Shown one piece after another: positions 35,761-46,218 of a stretch of 64,000 nt of DNA (position 1 is its first letter; each line of letters opens with the position of its first letter). The translations under genes were made by a program, and so were the position numbers. Source of the DNA: Oscheius sp. JU75. Lineage: Eukaryota > Nematoda > Chromadorea > Rhabditida > Rhabditidae. Location of the stretch: positions 8,878,501-8,942,500 of the forward strand of contig JASJZC010000002.1 in NCBI GenBank assembly GCA_037178855.1, read 5' to 3'. Below the pieces are notes generated by a model, which saw nothing but the letters and a program-made list of their open reading frames with translations, was not told the origin of the DNA and searched no databases.

Positions 35761-36430
35761 TTAGAATCGCGTTACTGGACGGGTCTCGATCCACTTTTTC
35801 AGCTGAGGATTGCTCTGAACCTTTGTCTTGTGTTTCTTCAGAGCCGGGAAAGCTTCCAGGAAACCGGCACTGACAGTTTCGAAAGTGTTCGAGTATTCGG
35901 CCAACAACAGGTCGGCGAATGTGAGACCGTTTCCAACTAGGTATCCGGATCCGCTCTTTTCGATTCCCTTGACAAAGAAGGGGAAGTGCTTCTTTGCCAG
36001 AAGGAGAATCTCCTTCTTAGCTTCTTCGGGGTTTCCTTGGGCATGTCCGGCGAAAACTCCAAAGTGGGGACGACATTCGGTTAGGAAGTCCTTCATTTGA
36101 TCCACGTAGGAGTCAACTTGAGCCTCTTCCCAGGCATTTGAGCCGGCCAGATCTGAAATTTTTCATGTCCTACTATCTCTATCTCTGTCTCGCTCTGTAC
36201 TCACTGTATTTCCTGGCCAGATAGCGAGCAATGGCAATCGACTGTCCCAACTTCTTTCCATCCTCTTCCAGAATGGGCATCTGTCCGAATGGAGTACTGG
36301 CCTTAAGCTGGGGCCAGTCTTCCTGGTTAACACGAACGTCTTCGAAGTCTTGACCGGCCACGACCAGTATCTGGCGAATGCACTCTGCGGCACCGCGGCT
36401 GTTGAAGTAGTGGACTTTGTAATGGATCAT
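35761..36430 (-). CDS. Glutathione S-transferase, nematode sigma-like
   Basis: This enzyme conjugates glutathione to electrophiles in the cytosol. Two exons (36430-36205 and 36152-35761) give 205 residues, the normal length. The N-terminal thioredoxin-like domain starts MIHYKVHYFNSRGAAECIR, with the catalytic Tyr in HYFNSRG. The glutathione-site FGQMPILEEDGKKLGQSIAI motif is complete. The helical C-terminal domain contains GNGLTFADLLLAEY. The start follows TTTCAG by two bases. An upstream ATG at 36721 (MANLD) could splice to the same acceptor in phase and add six residues. AATAAA lies 13 bases after the stop. Whether it is a drug-metabolising GST or a prostaglandin-type isomerase cannot be decided. 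Confidence 0.93.
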
Positions 36431-36848
36431 CTCTGAAATAAGCGGAAATCAGAATAGTCTGTCTCTGTTAAAAAAAAACGCAAGATTCTCAAAGGACACG
36501 ACCAATAGAGAGGCTTGTCTTGTTTATAAAGGCCTTGTCCTGTCGAAAAAGACGTCATTTGTGATCTCCCCCTCCCGATAGCACAAATTGTTGACTGCCA
36601 CAGCAGAAAAGTTCTTACCACTCCCTGATTTGCGCTCATGTTTGTCATGATCCGCTGCAAACCTTTGTGACTTGATCGAAAAAGGACACCTCTAGGAAGA
36701 TTTACCGTCCAGATTAGCCATGATCTCCCACGGATGTTGTTTTATGGCCTGCCACCTTGTGTCCGTCGGCTGGCAGTTCCACGTTTCAGCAAGTGAAAAT
36801 CCGACCGGGGCAACTTTTTACCGGGTCATGAACAAGTCCTCCAGGGGG

Positions 36849-36856
36849 ATATAAGC
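36849..36856 (+). promoter_or_regulatory. TATA-like box of collagen 1
   Basis: ATATAAGC lies about 35 bases before the ATG at 36887. If used, it would leave a 5' UTR of only a few bases. Confidence 0.5.
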
Positions 36857-36886
36857 TGCCCAGATGAAGGAGGAAGACAAGCAGCA

Positions 36887-37924
36887 ATGGCTGATCGTCT
36901 TCTGATTAAGGTGAGTTCTTTATTAGATTGCCTTGATCACAAACCGAATGACTATGATCAATCATCAAAATTCCTCTTCAGATTGCCTCTGGGGCCAGTG
37001 TTGTAGCCCTCGTCGTTGCTTTGGGATGTTCCCTTGTCATTTTCAACGACCTTCGGGAGTGGCACAGCGAGATTAAGACCGAGATGGGCGAGTTCCAAGT
37101 AAAGGACAGTGACATTGACAGTGACAGTGACATTTCAGATGTACACTGATGATGCCTGGAACTCTCTTCTGAACCAGGCTCGTCCGAGCCTCGACACCAT
37201 TCTCGGCAGAAACAAGAGACAGGCTGGAAAGTGTAACTGTGGAGCCAGGGCCAGCAACTGTCCTCAAGGACCTGCCGGTCCTCCTGGAGCTCCAGGAGAC
37301 GCTGGAGATGATGGTACTGATGGAGAACCAGGACAGGACGGAAGCGCTTCCACTGATTCCTCCGAAAATGGAGGCTCGAAATGTATCAAGTGCCCCGCTG
37401 GTCCACCTGGTAGAAGAGGACCCAAGGGACCTCAAGGGCCGGCTGGACAGCCCGGAAAGAATGGGCATCCTGGCAGAGCTGGGAAGAACGGTCAACATGG
37501 AATCTGCGGCCTTGCTGGGGAGCCTGGGCTCGATGGAGAGCCAGGAAAGGACGGCGAGAAGGGAGAGGATGGAAAGAATGGAACGCGCGGAACTGGAAAG
37601 CCTGGGCCACAGGGACCTCCCGGACAGCCTGGACAAGAAGGAAGAACCGGAAGTCGTGGAGATGATGGCCAACCCGGAGAGGATGGTCCTGAGGGGCCGG
37701 TCGGAGAGTCAGGACAGCCTGGAGAGCCCGGTTCTGACGGGGAGCAAGGGCCCGACGGAGAGGGAGGAGCTCCAGGAAGCGATGCCTCTTACTGTCCTTG
37801 CCCGGACAGATCTTCCAATGTTCAGAGTGCCCCGGCTCCTCCAGCTCCTACTCCTGTCAACGCCGCTTCTGGCAGCCAAGGATACAGACGTGTGGCTCGC
37901 AGAAGAAAGGTTCTGGCCAACTAA
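36887..37924 (+). CDS. Cuticle collagen 1
   Basis: Cuticle collagens are secreted from hypodermis and cross-linked into the exoskeleton. Three exons (36887-36910, 36982-37098, 37139-37924) give 308 residues. The N-terminal membrane anchor is IASGASVVALVVALGCSLVI. The subtilisin-like cleavage site RNKR is followed by CNCG. Gly-X-Y blocks are interrupted by cysteine knots (KCIKCPAGPPG, GICGLAGEPG, YCPCPDRSS), the standard col layout. The C-terminal tail is unusual: after a Pro/Ala stretch it ends GYRRVARRRKVLAN, matched by collagen 2 in this window. Exon 1 is only 24 nt. Intron 2 is 40 nt and built from TGACAG repeats. AATAAA follows 10 bases after the stop. Confidence 0.95.
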
Positions 37925-37949
37925 ATACTTTTTCAATAAACTCGTATAT

Positions 37950-38085
37950 TGTTTTCTGCCTCTTTGTCTCTCTGTCTCACTGTCTCTCAGTCTCTTTGGC
38001 TCTCTGTCTGTCTGTCCCTGTCTTTCTGTATCTCTGTGTTTCCTGCTCTCAGTGTGTTTGTCTCTCTGTCCTCTCTTCCTGATCT
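37950..38085 (+). repeat. TCTCTGTC-type microsatellite
   Basis: Imperfect TCTCTGTC units fill the space between the convergent collagen 1 and the secreted Cys protein gene. Confidence 0.9.
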
Positions 38086-38113
38086 GTTTAATTTATTATT
38101 AAGTCATTCCCAT

Positions 38114-39726
38114 TCAGCCATGAGTATTGTATCTGGTAAAGTTAAGAACAGTTGGGCTGAGATTCGAAGGAATGCATTGCCATCCTTTGTTGTTTCCAAA
38201 TGCCTTGTAGATTTCGTCGATAACCTAAAATCGAAGTCGTCTGTGCATCAACCCAAAACTCACAGTCTGAACCAAGCTACCAGTGTATACTGGACAAACA
38301 TTCTTGGCCATCGCGGTATACATTGCCGCTACCGTGCAAGTCTTTGCCTTCGTCCATTTGGCAACAGAACCCTGAGCTCCTTTAAAGGGCTTAGTCAGTG
38401 CAGCCTGGAAGCCAGCTCCGACAAAATCAAAAGCCTGAGAGATACTGCAGCCCTTCATGGACAGACAAGTGACGAAGGGAGAAATCTTCTGGCTGATCTT
38501 CTTGTAGGTCGCGTCGTCTGCTCCTTTTTGCATCGTGCTGAGGAAATCTAGTTTGTTTTTGTCTGGGAGCGGATGTAGACTTACTGCTTCCTACTTCTTT
38601 GAGTGTGGAGCCGTTACAGACTTGTTGCATCAGAAGCTTGATGACCTACATTCCATATTCAAGCTAGCGGTCGAGGTCATTTTACGAAGTTTTAGCGTAA
38701 ACAGAGGCCAGGTTCTTGATAAGCATTCTCGAAAACCCCCAGATAGTAAAAAACGAAAAGATTAGTCTTGGTGGGAATCGAACGAAGAACTCTCGATGAC
38801 GTTTGAACTCTAAGCGAATGCGTTAGTCACTAGGCCACGACGCACCTGTACCGTCTCGGCAAAACCTTCGCACTTGGCCGAATGTTTAACACTTTCGTCT
38901 AGTATAGTCTATTTCCAACGTCCAGCGGCACCTGAATTTGAACGCTGACGGCACAGTATTTGCGCGCGAACAAAAAATTCCAAAACTTTCAGTTTTCTTC
39001 ATTTTCCGCATACTATTTACAAATTCTGACTGTGTAACCGAATTCTAAACATACATAAACCTACTTGACAACAAATTTAGGGGAAATATCTAAGAAAAGC
39101 GTTGAAAATGGCCAAAATATGTAAGCAGAGCCCCATTTTCGGCTTCCACGCTTTTTTAGGCGTTTTTCTGGCAGATTTTTCTACAAAATGGGTGTCAAGT
39201 AGATATTCTTAGGCCCCGAATCCAATGCCAATTTTAAAACAACAAAAAAAATGGCTGTAAACACTCAAAAATAGCGAATCTGAGCCCAGGCTACTGTAAT
39301 TTCCTCGCAAGACCTTTCGCATTCTACCTTTAAAGAATTCGTAAGTGCCGCTGGAGGTTGGAAATAGACTATAATCCCGGGTTCGATCCCGCCGGAGGGT
39401 TTTTTTTTATTTTACGTTTCCTTAAGGTGATGGCGCTGAACGGTCGTAGTATCAGTTTTTCTCCAAAAAGCTATTTCGGATCACTTTTTCGCCTCTTGAC
39501 CGAACTCTTACAACTCAGAGATATACCAAGACAGAAAGACTGGGTGGTTTCTAACCTTATCAGTCCCAGCATCAGACAGGATCGTCGTTAGAAGAGCATT
39601 GTTCTTCACCACCAGGTCCTTCAACGGTGTTTTACACATATTAGAGGTCTTCAAAGCCGCAGCAGTCGGTGTAGAAGACGAGGCTGACAGGCCGAGAACA
39701 AGAAGCGGCCAGAGGTGTCGCAGCAT
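38114..39726 (-). CDS. Secreted cysteine-containing protein, unknown family
   Basis: There are five exons. The signal peptide is MLRHLWPLLVLGLSASSSTP. The body contains MCKTPLKDLVVKNNALL, VIKLLMQQVCNGSTL, ISPFVTCLSMKGCSISQAF, KAKTCTVAAMY and NVCPVYTG, and ends GWQCIPSNLSPTVLNFTRYN. The helix-like stretches with about seven cysteines suggest a disulfide-bonded helical bundle. I do not recognise the family; nematode secreted proteins of this kind often have unknown roles. A TATA-like box (minus strand, 39768-39773) lies about 42 bases before the ATG. The large first intron holds a SINE with a nested MITE. Confidence 0.8.
38690..39500 (+). mobile_element. Double-tRNA SINE, copy 5, split by a MITE
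   Basis: The left module (B box near 38776, A box near 38830) is followed by the right module start near 38878. The MITE interrupts that module at 'cgtctag'. The right module resumes at 39374 with GGGTTCGATCCCG, then the tail to about 39485. It lies in an intron of the secreted Cys gene. Confidence 0.85.
38903..39373. mobile_element. Tc1/mariner-type MITE, complete copy B, nested in a SINE
   Basis: The termini TATAGTCTATTTCCAACG and CGTTGGAAATAGACTATA-like (here 'ggttggaaatagactata') bound about 471 bases with TA at both edges. The interior matches copy A in parts (CCTACTTGACAACAAATTT). No coding sequence. Confidence 0.85.
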
Positions 39727-39885
39727 GGTGTGCACAAAATGTATCATCACTCCAATTCGCTAAGTCTTTATACGCTCACAACGGACCAGAAATCGGAGTG
39801 TATTACCCAATTAGAGCCGCATCGGAGGTGGGCGTGATGATCTGGTATGAAAACATTCGAGTTTAAAGATTCATTTCAATGAATA

Positions 39886-42037
39886 TCGATATGTTCGACC
39901 ATAGTTGAGACCAGAGGAGCGAAGGCGACTCCCGACATGACTCCTCCGACGAGACAGAGTGCCGATATCTGTCCGGCTGTCTTATGGAGGTGGGGAGGCG
40001 CTGATCTAAACTTTACTTTTTCCGCCCAATTTATAACTTACGCCGGAGCATACATCATGGAGAGAGAGCTAAAATAGCCCGAAGTGAATGCCATAAACGT
40101 ATTGCCAAAGATGAACCACCAAGCGCTCTTGAACACAACTCCCATTTTGCGGGAGGTGGTGTCAAAGTTGCAGAGCATAAAGTAGGGAATGAAGAAGAGA
40201 CGAAGAGAGACGGGGATGAGTAGAAACTTGGGAGAGGGCTGAAGTTATATGTGAGGGGTCATCAAAACACGACTTACAAACTGGATAAAGACAGCAGCCA
40301 AGTTTCCGACTGCTGCGAAGAAGTTAAAGTTGAGAAAGACTGTGAGTCCGTAGTAGATCTCGCCTGAAACACTGATAACTCAAAGTGATAAGGAGACTGA
40401 AACCAACCCATTCTTCCAGTGAACGTTTTGAGAGGATGGATGTCTACCAGAACTGTTGGAAAAACAGACAGAGTGACGAAGAAAACCAAGAAGACACTGA
40501 GAAACTGTGGCCAGCACTGAAATCCACCTGATCTTCACTAATTTCCCCTATAAATACCAGTTTGAAGGTCTGTAAGTACTGACTGAGGGTTGGTCGCTGT
40601 CCATGACCATTCAGACGAGCCTGATGACCCAGATCCATGTAGAATGCAAAGGTTTTCTAAAGTATGAGTTGTTCTGAAGTCTGTCTCACAATTCTCTTGA
40701 CGTAGAACATGATGAGTAGATTCAGAAGTAGAATTCCTAAGCAGATGGAAAAGTAGAGGATGGCCACAGTTTTCGGCTGGTTTGGGAATGCTGGAAAGAG
40801 TATAGAAGTCTACAAAAAAGTTACCGACGGTGGTCATGAGCTCCATGCAACTGATGAAGATACCGCAGAAGTTGTCTCCGACCACTACGGCGTTAGTGTA
40901 TTGGTCAGGAAAGTCGGCTGTGAAGCCATAGAGGGTGTTCTGAAGAGTTTGCATGGCCAAAGAGACAGAAAAAGAAACTCCGGACCCTTGAAAACCTCTT
41001 AGGACCAAAAACCCCAAAAGTTGCTTTCAGTTGGATGAACCAGGAACTTTCGCCGACGTGCGGTTTACAAGCAATGATGGTAACCACTAGGCCATTAGGG
41101 TAGCGAGTCTCCCTCGTATCATCTCATCGCCCCGATGTTCAGCGCTACAGGTGCTCAACGGAAATCAGCCGTTTCGGGCCCTAGATCACATTTTTCAACT
41201 TTGCGATGTGCTGCAAAGCTGTAGAGCAGATCTAGGGTTACAACTTTGCATAACATCGAAAAGGGAAAAGCTGTCTTGACTCCGAAATTTGGACCACAAG
41301 AGACCACACGTGTAGAACTAGCCACCTGATACAATCCAGTAGACAGTTGAATGCAGACTACGATAATCAGAGAAACAATGAAGAACCATGTTTCCCCTAA
41401 AAGTAAAATAGTTCAGGTTCAATCCTAGTTCAGTACCTGATTTCGTCGGGGTCGTGAAGATGACCAGACACAGCACAACCCCGACGAGGAAACAGCTAGT
41501 GATAAGAGTTCCCCGAATCTTCCAGAGCACAGGGCCCCTAAACTAAGTTTATTTGCCGGAAAAGGTACCAAACCTTATAATGTTCGCAGCATTAATGACA
41601 GCCATGAAAAAGTTGGGAGTTTGGGCAGCGATTCCAAGCAGTTTCATGAACGTCCTTCCATAATGGTCTTCTTCCCCACCGGGTGAAAACCAATATTTTA
41701 CATAGTACTAGAAAAAGTTAGTTGAAACAAGTTAGAAATCCTACATTTGGAGCTATATTTATGAACATGTTCCATGGGAGAAGAGTGCAAATTCCATTTA
41801 GAGCAACTATCATGTAGACGAGACGGTACTGAATACTGTCACTGTCTCTGTCTCTCTGTCTCTTCGTCTCTCTGTCTCTATGTATCCAACCAACCTTGTC
41901 CGGAGGTGCCTCCTCAATACCGCTTTCCTTTATTGAAAACGAGCTGACTGTTGCCTTCCTATTCTAGACGAAGATATTTCTCCGAAAAAGTCTAGGTTCA
42001 CCTTGATATCAGTCTCGTCATCGCTATCCCAAGCCAT
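39886..42037 (-). CDS. Equilibrative nucleoside transporter (ENT/SLC29-like)
   Basis: ENT proteins move nucleosides across membranes by facilitated diffusion. The acidic N-terminus MAWDSDDETDIK joins a short cytosolic stretch. TM1 follows with VYMIVALNGICTLLPWNMF, the ENT hallmark (GxxTLLPWN). Other matches are MQTLQNTLYGFTADFP, the TM6-7 region FLSVFLVFFVTLSVFPTVL, FIFGNTFMAFTSGYFSSLSM in TM9-10, and a last membrane segment LCLVGGVMSGVAFAPLV. About eleven exons. An intron near 41000-41320 contains decayed repeats. The start is near no obvious trans-splice site. I consider the gene intact, but did not verify every junction. Confidence 0.9.
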
Positions 42038-44010
42038 TCACTGCGCCTGTAAAATATTTTGTGAGGGAGATAGTGTTTGCTGCAAGAAAGGAAGAAAGCG
42101 GTTCAAAATGTCTTCGACTTCAAAGAGAAAGATCACAAAAACGTGTTATGTCGACAGAACGGACTGAAATCAATACAAACAGATGGATTATATGTCATGC
42201 GCACTCGTAGAGAAAAAAAGTTCCGTCATGTTTCTGGAAAAGACGCGGTACTATTGTTCTATTTGATGTGATTGTTCCTAAAGAGACATAGAGACAAGAG
42301 AGACAAGAAACAGATAGAGATAGATAGAGAGGACAGAGAGCTTCCTAAAGACCTCCTTCTCCAATGGCCGCCGTACTGTGGAGGGTAACATGTGGGAAAA
42401 AGACGTCAGCCGAGAACGGGATAGGAGTTTTATGTCCATTCTCGTCGCTGACGTCCTTGGTGTTTCCTCCAGCATTTTAAGAGAGGGAGGAAAAAAGTGC
42501 CCTGGAGGGAGATAAGAATTTGCTTCCGGTATAACTACTCATTGTGAAGAAAAAGAAGAATTTTATCAGTAGGCCGCTCCCAACGGAAGCTTATTATTTC
42601 CAGTCAACAGACTATGTGACTGTGCTAAATCACAGTCACTCGGGCCACCATTTTCAGCTGTTTTGACAATGGCATCGAATTTAGGGTCGAAGAAAACCTA
42701 CTTGTCATCAATTTCGTAGAGAAATCTGCCAAGAAACGCCTGAAAAGCGTGAAACCCGAAAATAAGACTCTGCTCACCTATTTTGGCCATTTTCAAAGTT
42801 TTTCTTGCACATTTTCCCCTTAATTTGTTGTTTAATTGGTTTATAAATGTCTAGAATTCGATTACACGATCAGAATTTCTAAAAAAAAAAAAAAAAAAAT
42901 AAGCGGAAAAGGGAGGGTTGTGTCTTTGGGGGACACAACCGGAATATTTTAGAAAGAGAAGCGTGGGTTCTATATATTTATTCAGGCAAAGTAGATAGGT
43001 GATTTTAGAGCAAAAGAGATTAGAAAGAACGGGGAAGACGGGAGAGAGAGGAAAAGACAATTCCCAAAAAATAGGGAAGCGAACGAGGGTCTGCGCGAGG
43101 TACGGTAGTACTCGTGGCGGGGCCCACTCGTAAGCGCGCATTCAAATTGAGCCAGACTCAACAGGGAGAAAATTCAAAAATTTGGAATCGTCGCGTGCTT
43201 CTTCGCGCGCAAATACTGAGCCACCAGCGTTCAAATTCAGGTGCCGCTCTTCGTTGGAAACAGACTTTAGCGCTCCGACTACAGAGCAAATGGTGCCGGA
43301 CTCGAGCCCCGTGGCTGAGATCTTTTTGTTCTTACGTGATAACCCAGAAAACACCTTCAGGAGTTTTTCGCACAATTTCTTAGCCGTAAGATTTAGTTTT
43401 ACCAACTATCCAGCCCCATTTTTGCGCGCCAAATTCAAACGGACTTTACATCAAAATTGAGGAACACTACAGGCCAAGGTGCAGCCATTTTAGTTCTTCA
43501 GGAAGGAAACAGAACAGGTTCGGATGCATCTTCTAGTTCAGAAGTCACGACAAAAGCCCTTCTTTCAGGCACAGAATTGATTAGGTACGCAGAGAGCTGT
43601 GTAAGCCTGAAAGTTTGGAATATTGACGGACAATGATAGAGTGACAGCGAACCAGAGACACGGAGAACAGGGAGAGAGACACACAGAGACACTGGGGGAG
43701 AGAGAAAGAGAGGTCGACATTCTACTGCTCACGCCCGTTGCATTCTTCCGCGGCAGTTCCTCAAGCATCAGTTGTTATTTCTTCTTACCAGCCCTGCCTT
43801 ACCGAAAATTTGAAAGGTGAGGGAAAGTACCACGAGACTCTCCATTGTTATGATGTTTTGACGGATATGCAGATACCCTTGTTGACCTTGGAAAACAGTC
43901 AAAAGTTGGTAACTGTTACCTGCTTGACTTGCTGATTACGGATCAATGACACTGTTTTCACAGGGTCAGTATAAGTGTTCAGTTTCCAGATTCTTTCGAG
44001 GTTTGGAATC
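42038..44010. other. Intergenic region with MITE fragments
   Basis: The interior of a MITE lies at about 42610-42860, in inverse orientation to copy B, next to an A-run of about 18 at 42880. A MITE right end at 43130-43269 runs into a tRNA-like module (GCGCTCCGACTACAGAGC). GACAGAGA repeats lie at 43640-43710. Two minus-strand starts, at 42475 and 43768, read MLEETPR and MLEELPR; I cannot assign them. Confidence 0.45.
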
Positions 44011-44619
44011 ATGCTCTGCCTTCGTCTCTTCCTATTCATCTCCTTTATTGTCTGTCTATCAGCAGAGGCACTGAGCTGTCCTGATAACGAGGAAGAAGTG
44101 GGATGTTTGTCCTGTGAAAGCTACTGTATTCAAGGAGTTCTGACGAAGAAGGTAGGGGGACAGAGAGACACTCGGCTCACGTCACGAATTTTGAAAATTC
44201 GGCGCGAAGTTCTCGAATGTTTCGCTATTTTAGCCTGTATGCGATCACTTTTTTTGTTGTATTGACCTTAAAATCGAATCAAGAAAGCCTACATGGTAAC
44301 AAATTTAGGAGAAAAACATGTCATAAAAGCTTGAAACACGGAGAGTGGGGCTCAGCTTCCCTATTCTGGCCAACTTCCATGTTTTTCATTTAGTTTTTCT
44401 CCAAAAGCTATATTGTATTACTTGTCGTTTCTTAATTGTCCACTTAAAACAAAGAAATAGAACCTAGGAAAAGAGTGAGACAGAGAGATAGAGAGACCAT
44501 CAAATTTACAGATGTGTCCAATGGGCTGCGTTCCTGGTCAATGGTGTGCCTGCAAGGAGGGCTTCTACCGCAACACCCTTACCTCCAGATGCCAGAAAAA
44601 TTGTCGAGCACCTCGCTAA
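44011..44619 (+). CDS. TIL-domain (Ascaris-type) protease inhibitor 1
   Basis: This is a small secreted protein with one trypsin-inhibitor-like Cys-rich domain, the type that blocks serine proteases. Two exons (44011-44151, 44512-44619) give 82 residues. The signal peptide is MLCLRLFLFISFIVCLSAEA. The ten-Cys TIL pattern follows: SCPDNEEEVGCLSCESYC, then CPMGCVPGQWCACKEGFYRN and RCQKNC. The stop TAA is part of TAATAAA. The stop of a second TIL gene lies 9 bases away on the other strand. A TATA-like box lies at about 43970, 40 bases before the ATG. The intron contains MITE-derived sequence. Confidence 0.9.
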
Positions 44620-44628
44620 TAAACGACT

Positions 44629-44977
44629 TTATTTCTTGCCCCAAAGTGGGATACACTTTTTGATGCATCTGCCAGAAGGGATGTCTCGAATGTAGCCGTC
44701 CTTACAAACACACCACCATCCTTGACCGCAGCCGCTGAGACAGGGCTGAAATTTTTGAACGCTTCAGAAAAATTGCCGAACTTACAAAAGTGACAATTTC
44801 TCCGAACATGCAGACGTCATCACAGGGAGGACAGTCCGTTTTTCGCTCATCTTTGTTACATCTTGTAGGTGGTTTCAAGGTTCCGTGGCATAGTCCTGGG
44901 AAACAGATTGTTCTCTTGAATTCTGAACTCTTACCTAGAATGAGTAACAGTAACAGACAGTTTGACCGAGAGACCAT
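44629..44977 (-). CDS. TIL-domain protease inhibitor 2
   Basis: This is a secreted inhibitor-type protein of three exons. The signal peptide is MVSRSNCLLLLLILG, split by a 43-nt intron, then LCHGTLKPPTRCNKDERKTD. The TIL cysteines are CPPCDDVC, CLSGCGQGWWCVCKDGYIRD and RCIKKC. It ends CIPLWGKK, with the TAA inside AATAAA at 44628-44633. It faces TIL gene 1 tail to tail. A TATA-like box (minus strand) lies near 45005-45012, about 30 bases before the ATG. Confidence 0.9.
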
Positions 44978-45528
44978 AGCTCAGTATAGAGAAACGGGAA
45001 AAGACTTTTATACATGCTTAAAAAATAACGTACTGCTTACAAATTAGTCGATTACCATGTTGTTTTCGACTGGTTCTGAGGAAATAGCCGTCTGTCTCTC
45101 TGCCTCTCTGTCACTTTGTCTCTCTATCTCTCTGTCCTTCTGTCTTTACCTATCATTCAAAATCAGTCTATTAGACACCTCAGAATTCAAATTACTCTGT
45201 CTCTCTCCCACAGCCCCTTCCCATCAATTAGACAATGCACTCAAATCCTCTGCGCGAGGACAGCTGTCCTCACAGTCTTGGCTTGACCCGACCCTTTCGC
45301 GCCCAATTGTGGCGCAATATCTCCACAGGTGCCTCTCCCAAACGACAGTGCCTCTTCAGAAAGGTGCAAACAACCATCAGTCCTCCCACCGAACACGTGA
45401 TTTGGACCCAACCGCCTCCTCCCGGATGACGTAAACAAAAAACAGAGTAGTCGAGAGGTATTTCATTGTGTGAGGAGAAGATATATACATGAGATCTTGA
45501 GAAGGTAACTCTTAAGAGTTGGAGGTGT

Positions 45529-46218
45529 TTAAGCCTTGACAGCGGCGGGTGCAGTGGCTTTCTTGGCCGCGGGCTTCTTGGCCTTGGTGGCAGTCTTCTT
45601 GGCAGCCGGAGCCTTCTTGGCCTTTTTAGGAGAGGCAGCCTTCTTTGTTGTCTTGGCCTTGGGTTTGGTCGACTTCTTGGGAGACTTGGCCTTCTTCTCA
45701 GCCGAGGGCTTCTTGGTGGCTGGCTTCTTGGCGACCTAAAAAACGGGGAATAGTACTGACTGTGAGGAAATATGCAGCTGTCACGGCCTCTCAGTCTCTC
45801 TCTCATACTCAAAATTACCTTCTTAGCAGCGGTAGCCTTCTTTTCTCCGAGCTTGAAGGATCCAGAGGCACCGGTTCCCTTGGCCTGATTCAGAGACTTG
45901 TTGGCAACCCCTCTCTTCAGAGCAAGACGGAGCTGAGCATTGACCTAAAGCTCTGGATTCAAATCTTTCGAGGAACCAGACTACCTTCAGAATGTTGTCT
46001 CCGACCTTAAAATGAGAGCAAATGTACTTCAAAAGAGCAGCCTTGGAGCATCCATTCTTTTCCTTGCTCTCAGTGATGGCCTTCTTAATCATTTCAGCAT
46101 AACTGGGATGACTGGCCGGGGTAGCCTTAGGCTTGCTGGCCTTTGGTAACTTGGGAGCCTTGACTTTCTTGGCAGGAACGGCAGCAGCCGGAGCGGGAGC
46201 AGCAACAGTATCAGCCAT
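45529..46218 (-). CDS. Linker histone H1
   Basis: Histone H1 binds linker DNA at the nucleosome. The start is MADTVAAPAPAAAVPAKKVK. The winged-helix domain is HPSYAEMIKKAITESKEKNG, CSKAALLKYICSHFKVGDN, LRLALKRGVANKSLNQAKG, then TGASGSFKLGEKK. The C-terminal tail is Lys/Ala/Pro-rich with KSPKK-type motifs and ends APAAVKA. Two introns interrupt the gene (near 45736-45818 and 45945-45985), which suits a replication-independent, polyadenylated H1 as in other nematodes. A TATA-like box on the minus strand lies at 46263-46268, about 45 bases before the ATG. Confidence 0.95.
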
